Of a stretch of DNA of 56,868 nucleotides, positions 46,035-54,231 are shown one piece after another. Made by a program: the position numbers and the translations under genes. Source of the stretch: Alphaproteobacteria bacterium (GTDB taxonomy: Bacteria > Bacteroidota > Bacteroidia > Bacteroidales > FEN-979); NCBI GenBank assembly GCA_009928665.1, contig SACF01000026.1, positions 1-56,868 of the forward strand, read 5' to 3'. Numbering within the stretch: position 1 is the first letter of the stretch; every line of letters begins with the position of its first letter. Under the pieces are notes generated by a model. It had not been told where the DNA came from. It did no database searches and saw only the letters and a list, made by a program, of their open reading frames with translations.

Positions 46035-48350
46035 ATGAAAACAAATAACGTATTAATGTTTGTTTGCAGGATTTTTTTATTTGGGTTGATCATCATGTCT
46101 ATGACGACCTGTAAAAAAGAAACGGAAAATTCAACTCCTGAGGGAGAATTTATTATTGCATCCGAAGCAAAATTCGTTGTAAATAATGACTTTCAATCGA
46201 TGCTTACTAACATTGACAGTTCAACTTATGCGCTGACTTTTAAAAAAGAAATATTGAATACATATCCAATTAAACAGGGTGACCTGATTGTCTCTTCTGT
46301 TGGCAATGGATTGTTGCGAAAAATTGAATTGATAACTGAAACCGGAAATGAAGTCACAATCCAGACATCGCAGGCAACACTTGTCGATTTGATCCAACAG
46401 GGAGATATTGATTATAAAGGGACTCTTACTACTTCCCAGATAAAAAGCATTAAGTATTATTATCCTGGTGTTTATCTTGATACAGCGAACGTAAAATCAA
46501 CAGATGGCACATTGTTTAATTGGAATATAGATACTGAAATTTATCCACAAATCCGGTTACAAGGTAACTTTCAGTATACGTCAGACTTTATTTTTCAGAT
46601 ACAAATAAGTATTTTGCAGGGATTGAAGAAGGTAAAATTCGGGTTTGAAGGAAATGAGGAGTTCAACCTTTCCCTAATTGCTGGGAAACAATTTACATTG
46701 AATAAGCAAATAACCTTGGCAACGGTTTATTTCACACCCCTTTTCATACCATTGCCTGTTCCTCCTTTTACTATTGTAGTTGCACCAGTATTGGATATCA
46801 AACTAGGATTGGATGGCTATGCGAATGCCAATATTACGACAACACTTTCGCAGAATTTTTCGATTGAAACGGGGTTACAATATTTGAAAGACGAGAGATG
46901 GTCGAGTTATATGAACTATGATAAATCGTTTAATTTTACCCCTCCTCAACTGAATATGAATGCTGGTGCGGAAGCCTATTTGAAACCCGAGTTAAAGATG
47001 TTAATTTATAACCTTGTTGGACCCTATGTAAATGGGAAAGGGTATGGGAGAATTGAAGCAGATCTGACGCAAACTCCCTGGTGGAAAATGTACTATGGTT
47101 TTAAAATGTCAGCGGGAGTAAAAGCAACTATACTCAATGTATTATTGTTTGACTTTTCTGTTGATGATTTACTTACCTGGGAACAACAAGTCGGACAATC
47201 GACCGGTGGAACCGCTCCAACAGTCACAACCAATTCCATCACGAATATTACTAACACAACCGCCACAGGCGGTGGCAATGTAACTTCACAAGGAAGTTCA
47301 ACAGTTACCGCCCGCGGTGTATGCTGGAGTACCTCTTCAAATCCGACAACCTCCGATGCCCACACTTCGGATGGAAGCGGAACGGGTAGTTTCACAAGCA
47401 ATATCACGGGATTGACCGCAAACACTCCATACTATGTACGCTCCTATGCCACAAACAGCGCAGGAACAGCATACGGAAATCAGGTAAGTTTTACCACAAC
47501 CGGTAGTGGAACCGCTCCAACAGTTACAACAAATTCCATCACGAATATTACTAACACAACCGCCACAGGCGGTGGCAATGTAACCTCGCAAGGAAGTTCA
47601 ACAGTTACTGCTCGTGGTGTTTGCTGGAGTACATCGTCAAATCCAACAATTTCGGATGCACATACAACGGATGGCAGTGGAATAGGTAGTTTTTCAAGCA
47701 ATATTACTAGTTTGAATGTCAATACTCCTTACTATGTACGTGCTTACGCCACAAATACCTATGGGATTGCTTATGGAGCTGAGGTGATATTTACAACAGC
47801 CTCTTTTTTTATTTGTGGTCAACAATTTACTGATATACGAAATGGAAAAGCATACAATACCGTCCAGATAGGAACCCAATGCTGGATGAAAGAAAACATG
47901 AATTATAAGACTGGAAACAGTTGGTGTTATAACAATTCCGCAAACTGCGAAACGTATGGAAGATTATATAATTGGCAAACCGCATTAGGGGTTTGCCCTT
48001 CGGGTTGGCATTTGCCTGCTGATGATGAGTGGACAATATTGACAACCTTTCTTGGGGGAGAAGATTTTGCGGGGGGTAAAATGAAAGAAACCGGTTTCAC
48101 CCATTGGGAAAGTCCAAATACTGGGGCAACTAATGAAAGCGGATTTACAGCATTACCAGGAGGTTTTCGACAGTCGGAAAATTATAATTTCTATTCTGCG
48201 GGTTACATCGGTTACTTTTGGTCATCTACAGAATCCAATACATATCCAGATCGTGGATGGATACGTAAACTAAATAACGATGAGTCTAAAGTAGACCGCA
48301 CTAGCACCAATAAGGGTGGCGGTTTTAGTGTTCGTTGCATTAAGGAATAA
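46035..48350 (+). CDS. Lipoprotein with Ig/FN3-like repeats and C-terminal FISUMP domain
   Basis: 771 aa. Lipobox MTTC (Cys26). Residues 30-390 form a beta-rich unclassified region. Two tandem Ig/FN3-like repeats of exactly 100 residues follow (about 392-491 and 492-591), starting GTAPTVTTNSITNITNTTAT, with GVCWSTSSNPT and TPYYVRSYATNSAGTAYG, typical of surface proteins from this phylum. The end (about 595-771) is a FISUMP (Fib_succ_major) domain: QIGTQCWMKENMNYKT, YGRLYNWQTALGVCPSGWHLP, WSSTESN and a final SVRCIKE. Probably a cell-surface lipoprotein that binds carbohydrate or protein; function unknown. Confidence 0.88.
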   Translation: MKTNNVLMFVCRIFLFGLIIMSMTTCKKETENSTPEGEFIIASEAKFVVNNDFQSMLTNIDSSTYALTFKKEILNTYPIKQGDLIVSSVGNGLLRKIELITETGNEVTIQTSQATLVDLIQQGDIDYKGTLTTSQIKSIKYYYPGVYLDTANVKSTDGTLFNWNIDTEIYPQIRLQGNFQYTSDFIFQIQISILQGLKKVKFGFEGNEEFNLSLIAGKQFTLNKQITLATVYFTPLFIPLPVPPFTIVVAPVLDIKLGLDGYANANITTTLSQNFSIETGLQYLKDERWSSYMNYDKSFNFTPPQLNMNAGAEAYLKPELKMLIYNLVGPYVNGKGYGRIEADLTQTPWWKMYYGFKMSAGVKATILNVLLFDFSVDDLLTWEQQVGQSTGGTAPTVTTNSITNITNTTATGGGNVTSQGSSTVTARGVCWSTSSNPTTSDAHTSDGSGTGSFTSNITGLTANTPYYVRSYATNSAGTAYGNQVSFTTTGSGTAPTVTTNSITNITNTTATGGGNVTSQGSSTVTARGVCWSTSSNPTISDAHTTDGSGIGSFSSNITSLNVNTPYYVRAYATNTYGIAYGAEVIFTTASFFICGQQFTDIRNGKAYNTVQIGTQCWMKENMNYKTGNSWCYNNSANCETYGRLYNWQTALGVCPSGWHLPADDEWTILTTFLGGEDFAGGKMKETGFTHWESPNTGATNESGFTALPGGFRQSENYNFYSAGYIGYFWSSTESNTYPDRGWIRKLNNDESKVDRTSTNKGGGFSVRCIKE
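47208..47807 (+). repeat. Exact 300-bp tandem duplication inside the FISUMP gene
   Basis: Copy 1 (47208-47507) and copy 2 (47508-47807) have the same period of 300 bp, 100 codons, with no frame change. The first about 100 bases are nearly identical between copies while the second half diverges, pointing to uneven conversion. Confidence 0.85.
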
Positions 48351-48374
48351 GTGCGCCCAGACGCACATTAAACG

Positions 48375-48396
48375 ACCGGAAAACAATACTTCCGGT
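48375..48396 (+). terminator. Hairpin after the FISUMP gene
   Basis: ACCGGAA / TTCCGGT arms (7 bp, perfect) with an 8-nt loop. A smaller hairpin GTGCG / CGCAC lies right after the stop (48351-48366). No long T-run. Confidence 0.4.
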
Positions 48397-48601
48397 TAAT
48401 ATAAGTGAAGCATGCTGTAATCAAGATGGTGGGCTGAAAACAGATGCGACCAGGGCTGAATGAAACGAGCTGTTATAGATAAATAGAAGCCTCACGAACG
48501 ACAAATTGAAAGTTTAAAGTGCAGAAATGATCTATTGGTAGGGGCTTCTTGAATGATGAAATACGCTGTTCTCGAAATATCATTAGTTAAAAAGAGATAT
48601 C

Positions 48602-49054
48602 ATGAATCCTGACATGCAAAATCTTTTATTAGTAATTGGGGCAATTGCAAGTCCCGTCGTTTCAATTATTGGATTTGTTTTCATTTTTCAACAAATAATT
48701 CAAACGAATAAAAACCTGAAAATCCAAACCCATTCATCCATTTACAGGCTGGTATTTGACCTCAGTGAGATATTTATTGATCACCCTGAGCTGCGTCCAT
48801 ATTTCTATGATTCTGTACCTATCAAACCAGGCGATCATGATTATAACAAGGTGATGAATGCCTCGGAGCTTCTTTTAGATTTTTTCGAATATGTCGTCGT
48901 GGAAGAACCATATATGGATGACAGGATAGTTTCGGGATGGAAGGTCTACATGGCAAAAATGTTTCGAAAAAGTCAATCGTTAAAAATGTTTCTTAACGAG
49001 AATAAAGATCAGTATAACAAGACCTTTTTGTCTTTTATATATTCTGATAAGTAA
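48602..49054 (+). CDS. Small membrane-anchored protein of unknown function
   Basis: 150 aa. One N-terminal membrane helix (about 7-31, LLLVIGAIASPVVSIIGFVFIF), then a soluble helical part with acidic clusters (LLLDFFEYVVVEEPYMDD, WKVYMAKMF). The layout resembles DUF4760-like proteins, in which a single helix precedes a short helical domain, but the match is not certain. It stands alone in an A+T-rich region, with about 250 nt of non-coding DNA before it. Confidence 0.65.
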   Translation: MNPDMQNLLLVIGAIASPVVSIIGFVFIFQQIIQTNKNLKIQTHSSIYRLVFDLSEIFIDHPELRPYFYDSVPIKPGDHDYNKVMNASELLLDFFEYVVVEEPYMDDRIVSGWKVYMAKMFRKSQSLKMFLNENKDQYNKTFLSFIYSDK

Positions 49055-49478
49055 ATTCAGTTAGTTTTATCTGCCAGGCGTAATGAATGTATTGATTTCT
49101 CCTTCGATAGCGCTTTTCAGATTTTTTTTCAGTATCCTGTTGCCGTGTTTCAGGTTGAGATCAAGCCTTCGATACCTGCCCCAAAATCTGCAGAGGACTT
49201 CATGTTTCTTTAGTCTGTTTTAGCTCTCTTTCATCTTCTTTACCGCCATCACAATCCCGATCGATCCGATTTGCCCCAAACAAACTTTTGTTCCCAACAG
49301 AATATCGCGCAAAAAGTAAAATGGCAAGATCCCGGGACCTCAGTATCTTTTTTCGTTCCATCTCATCTCCCCATAAAATGTTAAAGCATTTTCACATACC
49401 TGGTCTTTTTCGGCTGGTGGGGCACAAATCTTTTATACACTTGGACTTAACTCACCTAAAGAGCAAACTTGATAATGA
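49055..49478. other. Gene-poor stretch, possible decayed sequence
   Basis: 424 bases. The only frame of note is on the minus strand (about 49360 to 49215, MERKKILRSRDLAILLF...), 49 codons, with no family. Neighbouring minus-strand frames give short fragments such as RFWGRYRRLDLNLKHGNR, which could be a remnant of an old gene. Nothing is firm. Confidence 0.3.
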
Positions 49479-50597
49479 TTATGTCTTTTCATTTATCCCG
49501 ATAAGTTCATAATTGGTACTTCTTCCGCCGCCAGATTGTTTTCTCAAAATCCCTTTTTGCATCAAGTCCTGAATATCCCTTAATGCCGTATCAGATGAAC
49601 ACTTTGACATCTTAGCCCATTTGGAGGAGGTCAACTTTCCGAAAAATCCATCCAACAGTTTATTGATGATGAGCCTTTGCCTGTCATTCAATACTGTTTG
49701 CGAATAGTTGTTCCAAAACTGCGCCTTGTTGAGAACGTTCTCCAAAATACGATTGGTCGATTCCAAGGCATTCACTAAGCATATTAAAAACCAGTGCAAC
49801 CAGTCGGTGATCTCAAGGTCTGCTTTCTGTGTTTTTTCCAATATGGAATAATACCCTTTTCGTTCTAACCTTATTTGTGCCGACATACTATAAAACCTCT
49901 GGGGACTGCCATCTGACCTTGCCAATAACATATCAGTCAATGCACGGGCAATCCTTCCGTTACCATCATCAAACGGGTGTAAGGTTACAAACCATAAATG
50001 CGCAACTGCTGCTTTTATCACCGGGTCTGATTGTTCTTCATTGTTAAACCAGGAAATGAATTTTTTCATTTCATCCTCAAGTATGGAGGCTGCCGGAGCT
50101 TGAAAATGTACCTTTTCTTTACCCATTGCGCCGGAAACAACTTGCATTGGACCGGTTGCATCCTTCCGCCAGGCGCCAACCGTGATTTTGCGCATTCCGC
50201 TTCTTCCCGAGGGAAACAAAGCTGAATGCCATCCAAACAATCTTTCTGAATTCAGCGGTTTTGAAAAATTCTGAGTAGCATCTAACATCAGATCAACCAT
50301 TCCATCAACATGTCTGTCTGAATCAACCAGACCGGAAATATCCATGCCTAATTTCCTGGCAATGGATGAACGAACCTGATCAGGATTTAAAATCCCGCCT
50401 TCAATTTCGGTTGATTTCAAAACATCTAAAGTCAAGGTTTCTAATATGGCTTCATTTTTCAGGTTAAAACCCAGGGATTCCATTTTACCGACCAATTTAC
50501 CTTGCATATTTCTGACTTTTCCCAACGGTGAAATCAGGTAATCATTATCCCAGGTAAAGTGTGGCCAATCCTTACGGTGATAGATATAAAAATTCAC
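49479..50597 (-). CDS. Fic family protein with DUF4172 N-terminus and winged helix
   Basis: 372 aa from GTG 50597 (the next ATG would cut the conserved start YIYHRKDWPHFTWD). DUF4172 domain at about 3-85 carries the inhibitory (S/T)xxxE(G/N) motif, STEIEG with Glu66. The Fic domain (about 115-280) has HPFDDGNGR (207-215), so the AMP-transferase fold looks intact and self-inhibited. A winged helix-turn-helix sits at about 315-372 (SKWAKMSKCSSDTALRDIQDL). Fic-wHTH proteins commonly act on their own promoter; an array of CCGCA inverted repeats at 50603-50670 would be the operator. Stands alone on the minus strand. Confidence 0.92.
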   Translation of the reverse strand: MNFYIYHRKDWPHFTWDNDYLISPLGKVRNMQGKLVGKMESLGFNLKNEAILETLTLDVLKSTEIEGGILNPDQVRSSIARKLGMDISGLVDSDRHVDGMVDLMLDATQNFSKPLNSERLFGWHSALFPSGRSGMRKITVGAWRKDATGPMQVVSGAMGKEKVHFQAPAASILEDEMKKFISWFNNEEQSDPVIKAAVAHLWFVTLHPFDDGNGRIARALTDMLLARSDGSPQRFYSMSAQIRLERKGYYSILEKTQKADLEITDWLHWFLICLVNALESTNRILENVLNKAQFWNNYSQTVLNDRQRLIINKLLDGFFGKLTSSKWAKMSKCSSDTALRDIQDLMQKGILRKQSGGGRSTNYELIGINEKT

Positions 50598-50602
50598 TTT
50601 TT

Positions 50603-50670
50603 CCGCAGTTTATGCGTCAAATATAAGCCCTATTCTCCGCATTTACAAATATTACCCGCAAAATATGCGG
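50603..50670 (-). promoter_or_regulatory. fic promoter with putative operator array
   Basis: Minus strand: -33 TTTG (50649-50646), 20 nt, -7 TATATTTG (50625-50618), predicted start near 50611. Around it lie inverted repeats, read on the plus strand: CCGCA-N5-TGCGG, perfect, at 50656-50670; CCGCA-N5-TGCGT at 50603-50617; and a CCGCA half-site at 50637-50641 touching the -33 box. Binding there would block the polymerase, fitting autoregulation by the wHTH of the Fic protein. Confidence 0.7.
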
Positions 50671-50751
50671 AAATAATTTTCTCAATCGTCAATGTCCTGA
50701 GAATAGCATTTGTAAGAGCATTATTCATGGCTTGATTTTTTGATTTTGTTA

Positions 50752-50889
50752 TCAGGAAATAACAAGTTTTTTTATCTCAACTCCTGACCGGGTGTGGATT
50801 TTAAGAGTGTACAGGCCTTTTGACAGGCATTTAACGTTCATTTCAAATTGACTTTGATCTTGAAACACTTCACACATTACCTGTTTCAT
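50752..50889 (-). pseudogene. T9SS sorting-domain tail, detached from its gene
   Basis: ATG 50889 overlaps the TGA of the 50886-51452 gene (ATGA) and the frame ends at TGA 50752. The 45-aa product ends CLSKGLYTLKIHTRSGVEIK then KLVIS, the second half of a type A T9SS sorting domain. Such a tail has no known use by itself. Either a frameshift split it from the 188-aa protein upstream, or it is the remnant of a lost neighbour. It is too short for most gene finders. Confidence 0.55.
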
Positions 50890-51452
50890 CTCTTTTTATA
50901 TTCAACAATAAGATTTTCGGAAGGCATATAGTTGTATTTATTCCATAAATATACTACCTCCTGATCGGTAACGATCGAATCATGTGGCATTATAGAGAAG
51001 CTGCTAAGCTGAAGTCCTGATGGGACTATTAATTGATAATCGGCCTGATTGAGGGGCTGTTTCCAGCTAATGGTCGACTTCAGGATATACTCAGCATGGT
51101 TCCCGTTGAGCTTTTGACGGTATGAGATCTGGATTACAAGATCACCGGGATGACTGAAATCAACTTTAAAAACGGTCTTGTATAAATCAGTTTTCAATGG
51201 GGTGATATTGTTATGGGTGGTCATATTGTAGATATAGATTGAATCAACCGGGCCATACAAAGAGTCAACAGGGTAAGGATAAATCAGGATTTCGCTTGAA
51301 TTCCTGTCGTTTCGCAGATAATAAATACCAGTAACATGAAAGTAGCCCTTCGTAATTTTCATGGTGATATTTTCTTTGTAAAAACTTAATCCCTGGCTGG
51401 AACCGGTTGTGTATATCAACAAAAATATCGGGAGTAAAAGCACTGAGCGCAT
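50886..51452 (-). CDS. Secreted protein of unknown function, 188 aa
   Basis: Signal peptide (MRSVLLLPIFLLIYTTGSSQ, about 20 residues), then a beta-rich domain with no family recognised, rich in Tyr and Ser. It is 9 nt downstream of the 51462 gene on the same strand. Its TGA overlaps the ATG of a 45-codon frame encoding half a T9SS sorting domain, so the native protein may once have continued into it. Confidence 0.65.
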   Translation of the reverse strand: MRSVLLLPIFLLIYTTGSSQGLSFYKENITMKITKGYFHVTGIYYLRNDRNSSEILIYPYPVDSLYGPVDSIYIYNMTTHNNITPLKTDLYKTVFKVDFSHPGDLVIQISYRQKLNGNHAEYILKSTISWKQPLNQADYQLIVPSGLQLSSFSIMPHDSIVTDQEVVYLWNKYNYMPSENLIVEYKKR

Positions 51453-51461
51453 AACGGGCGT

Positions 51462-52544
51462 TTATAATTTTAAAAATTTTCCCGTTTTTACGGTTTTTCC
51501 ATTTTTCTTCATATGAAATACAAGGACGCCTGTCGGAATATATTCATCCGGGGTCCATTCATATTTGTTTTGAAAAGCAGTCGGTTTAATCTGTTTCAAT
51601 TGCCGTCCATCCCGGCCATAAATTGTAAAACTTATCTCATCAGATGGATCCGGATTCCTCATATTAAAAAAGAACGTAACCTTATCGGTAAAAGGATTTG
51701 GCGATACTACAACCACACTTTCCTGATCCGGTTCGTGTTTGTCGGCGGCAGTAATGAGGCTCGTCGCAATGATATCCTGGGTGTGCAGCGAGTCTGGCCT
51801 CACGCAAAAGTCAACGTGTTCAACCTTGTAGGTTTGACTGGAATAGTTGGGCCAATTCGTTAAAACAATGGTGATAGTGTCAAAGGTATATCTCCTGGAA
51901 AATACTGTTTCAAGAAAGGAGCCATTAGGTTGAATATCAATAAATATACCTATATGTGGCGGTAGTGAAAAGTAACCATGGGTAAATACGTTTCCTGATG
52001 GGTCGTATATCTTCCCGCAATAACGGCTTAACTTTCCGGTTGTGTCATTTCCAATTCCGATGGTAGGGGATTTATCAACACAAAAGCTATCTCTATAGTC
52101 GGAACCATTTAAATACGAGATGTAAGAGATCGATTCCCCTCTTTGTTTACAATCAAGAAATGATCCTGGGTAATTTCCGAAAGCAACATAATCAGATCTT
52201 TCGTATCCGTAGTTATAACTGATTGTCTTAACATAATCTGCAAGGGGATTTATGGAAACCGGTGTTTGAAGGTTTAAATTTGTGATAACAGCGAGGTGGT
52301 TAAAGTTTGTGGATCCTCCCCCCGGAATAAGGGTATAGAACTTGATTATGGAGCTTCCTGATGATGATTCTAACCTGACCGAATCGACTTCAGAAGCATA
52401 ATTGAAGAAAAAGCCAAGTTCAATAGTCCAGCTACCGTCAGTGCTGAAATGGATTTCCGAGATAGAAGCTAACGGTAGCGCCATATTCCCATTTGCCAAT
52501 GTTACAATAATTGATGTTGCGAAAATTAAAAGGAGCCTTTTCAT
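51462..52544 (-). CDS. T9SS-exported protein of unknown function
   Basis: 360 aa. Signal peptide (MKRLLLIFATSIIVTLANG, about 19 residues). The body is beta-rich and contains four Cys; no catalytic motif. The C-terminal 85 residues form a type A T9SS sorting domain (VVSPNPFTDKVTFFF, SFTIYGRDGRQL, GVLVFHMKKNGKTVKTGKFLKL split over its last strands). It leads the two-gene unit with the 188-aa protein. No promoter box found upstream. Confidence 0.75.
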   Translation of the reverse strand: MKRLLLIFATSIIVTLANGNMALPLASISEIHFSTDGSWTIELGFFFNYASEVDSVRLESSSGSSIIKFYTLIPGGGSTNFNHLAVITNLNLQTPVSINPLADYVKTISYNYGYERSDYVAFGNYPGSFLDCKQRGESISYISYLNGSDYRDSFCVDKSPTIGIGNDTTGKLSRYCGKIYDPSGNVFTHGYFSLPPHIGIFIDIQPNGSFLETVFSRRYTFDTITIVLTNWPNYSSQTYKVEHVDFCVRPDSLHTQDIIATSLITAADKHEPDQESVVVVSPNPFTDKVTFFFNMRNPDPSDEISFTIYGRDGRQLKQIKPTAFQNKYEWTPDEYIPTGVLVFHMKKNGKTVKTGKFLKL

Positions 52545-52643
52545 AGATTTTCATTTAAAGAGGTTATTAATCCATTTCGCCACTGCCCAGGGAATCTTAT
52601 TTACGAAAAAACAGGGATTGTTATTTACCGTTTACAGTTGACC

Positions 52644-53345
52644 TCAACGTGTGACTTGTAAACCCAGTGCTGTTGTAATTTTTGATAAGCTGAAAACCCC
52701 TTTCAGTATTGGATTTACAAGCATGTTAGAGTCAGAAAACGATTGTTTTATGACTTTTTTTAATGTCAGAGTTCATACTTCGCCTATAAACAAATGTACG
52801 AAACTTTCTTTCAAAAGGTTAATAAATCTTTGCATGGATTAGGAGAAAAAGATATCTAGTACACAGGTTGATAAACTTGAATTATTGCAAATTGATAGAT
52901 TTGTAATTGTTCCCGGATTGATACTGTCAAGGCCGGATAAATCGGCAAGTAATGGATTCCCTTCAATAACTAGTAGACCGTTAATGGATTTTAACGACAT
53001 CAGGCCAGTTATGCTTTGCAATCCACTGTTAGAGTTTATAAAAATGGTTCCACCTATCAGGCTCAATAGATTTTTAAAAGCGGATTAACGGATAAGGTCA
53101 TATTTCCTCCAGAGTTTGTCAATCCGTTAAGGCCAGAAAGATTTTAACATTAGTCCGCCCGTATATGAAAAAAGGGAAGATATACTTGATGGGAAAGGAA
53201 TAAACTTATTATTCTTCATTATATCTTCAGATGACATAGATGCACCAGATTTAACCCCTGTATTTATTGTTTGCGCCAATAAAGAGAATGGCAACAACAA
53301 GAAGATAATAAGTTGGACTTTGATATTCAAGCATCGCTTATTCAT
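52644..53345 (-). pseudogene. Broken T9SS leucine-rich (receptor L-domain-like) protein
   Basis: ATG 53345 opens a normal signal peptide (MNKRCLNIKVQLIIFLLLP, cut after LLAQ) and about 70 codons ending at 53127. A different frame around 53145-53078 reads SGLNGLTNSGGNMTLSVNPLL, then a third frame from 53087 to 52839 reads LIGGTIFINSNSGLQSITGL, LKSINGLLVIEGNPLLADLS and more, the repeated GLxxLxxIxG-LxIxxNPxL units of bacterial receptor-L-like repeats. At least two frameshifts separate them. Further on, 52730-52644 encodes VNPILKGVFSLS, like the start of a T9SS sorting domain. Decayed gene, or assembly errors. Confidence 0.7.
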
Positions 53346-53373
53346 CGCTATTAGAAAATTAGCGCCGGACACA

Positions 53374-53784
53374 TTACATATTGATATAATCTTGGGCAGT
53401 AAGAACAGTAATCTGTGCTTTCCTATAATCTCTCAAATTCCGAGTAATTAAAACCTCTATTTCATTTTGTAAAGCAGAAAAATATTGAATCGCATCCTCA
53501 AAATCATAGAATTCAGAATTTAATGCCAGGTCTATAACCTTTTCAGTTAAAGGAGCAACAATTACAAGTACTTTAAATTTCCTGAGAATTTCTTTCGATT
53601 CCTCAGCTGAAGTCTTCTTGGAAATCAAATAATGGATATTAGCCAGGGATAAAGCTGAAATATAAATTTGAATTTTCCCTTCATCTGCAAGTGTGAATAA
53701 ATGGGCAGCGGAACTGTAAAACGGTTCCCTTGCAGCGAGAAGATCATATATAATATCTGTATCAACAAACACCTTTTTCTTCAT
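53374..53784 (-). CDS. PIN-domain ribonuclease toxin (VapC-like)
   Basis: 136 aa. PIN fold with the acidic cluster Asp8/Asp10 (VFVDTDII), Asp94-Glu96-Asp97 (YDFEDAIQYFSA) and ITRNLRDY, as in VapC-type RNases. Its ATG overlaps the stop of the antitoxin gene by 4 nt, the normal toxin-antitoxin order (antitoxin first). RNA target unknown. It lies just upstream of the decayed leucine-rich gene. Confidence 0.88.
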   Translation of the reverse strand: MKKKVFVDTDIIYDLLAAREPFYSSAAHLFTLADEGKIQIYISALSLANIHYLISKKTSAEESKEILRKFKVLVIVAPLTEKVIDLALNSEFYDFEDAIQYFSALQNEIEVLITRNLRDYRKAQITVLTAQDYINM

Positions 53785-54026
53785 AAATACTTCTCGTTTA
53801 AGTGTTCGTGATACTTGACCTTTGTATCTTCATCCTTGGAAAGTTGTATTACTCCGCTTAAAGATTGCACTAGTGGCGAAATTTTCATTACCGCCTTTGA
53901 TTCCATAGTAATTGCAGACAAATAATTTTCAATCAATTTGGATAAACTGGTTTCGTGATCATTAGCATATCTTTTTGCTCGATCTATCACATTCTTTTTT
54001 AGTCTTAATGTTAACTTGGTTTCCAT
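53781..54026 (-). CDS. Antitoxin, ribbon-helix-helix-like (DUF6364 type)
   Basis: 81 aa. N-terminal METKLTLRLKKNVIDRAKRY fits a ribbon-helix-helix strand and helix (TKLTLRL, then SLSKLIENYL), a DNA-binding fold seen in DUF6364 antitoxins; the acidic C-terminus (DEDTKVKYHEHL) would bind the PIN toxin. A -7 box (TATATTTG) and a TTG-type -33 box precede it. Overlaps the toxin start by 4 nt. Confidence 0.82.
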   Translation of the reverse strand: METKLTLRLKKNVIDRAKRYANDHETSLSKLIENYLSAITMESKAVMKISPLVQSLSGVIQLSKDEDTKVKYHEHLNEKYL

Positions 54027-54045
54027 AGCTTATTCTTTTGGCGTA

Positions 54046-54076
54046 CAAATATACATAATTTATACGGCAAAGTCAA
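54046..54076 (-). promoter_or_regulatory. Promoter of the toxin-antitoxin pair
   Basis: -7 box TATATTTG (54053-54046) with a TTG-type -33 box (54076-54074), 20 nt apart. Predicted start near 54039, 13 nt before ATG 54026. Direct TATAC repeats around it could be operator half-sites. Confidence 0.5.
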
Positions 54077-54194
54077 GAGGGATCTTATCTTGGGTTTGGC
54101 ATGTTATACCCATTTTGTTTTTCATTTGTCAATTGTACTGTCAGCACCATAATTTGTGGTTGGAAGCAATCTAAATCTTATTTTCATTATTTAT

Positions 54195-54202
54195 TAAATT
54201 TG
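54195..54202 (+). promoter_or_regulatory. -7 box (TAAATTTG) for the amidohydrolase gene
   Basis: TAAATTTG fits TAnnTTTG; predicted start near 54209, 23 nt before ATG 54232. No -33 box at normal distance. Confidence 0.4.
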
Positions 54203-54231
54203 TTATTAAATTGTAAAATTGAAGATTGCCT

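Noticed and set aside
46035..48350. Internal 300-bp repeats considered as a diversity-generating element
   Set aside because: No template repeat, reverse transcriptase or adenine-biased variation is present; ordinary domain duplication explains them.
49055..49478. Possible transposase remnant on the minus strand
   Set aside because: Fragments such as RFWGRYRRLD looked transposase-like but no catalytic residues, frame continuity or terminal repeats could be found.
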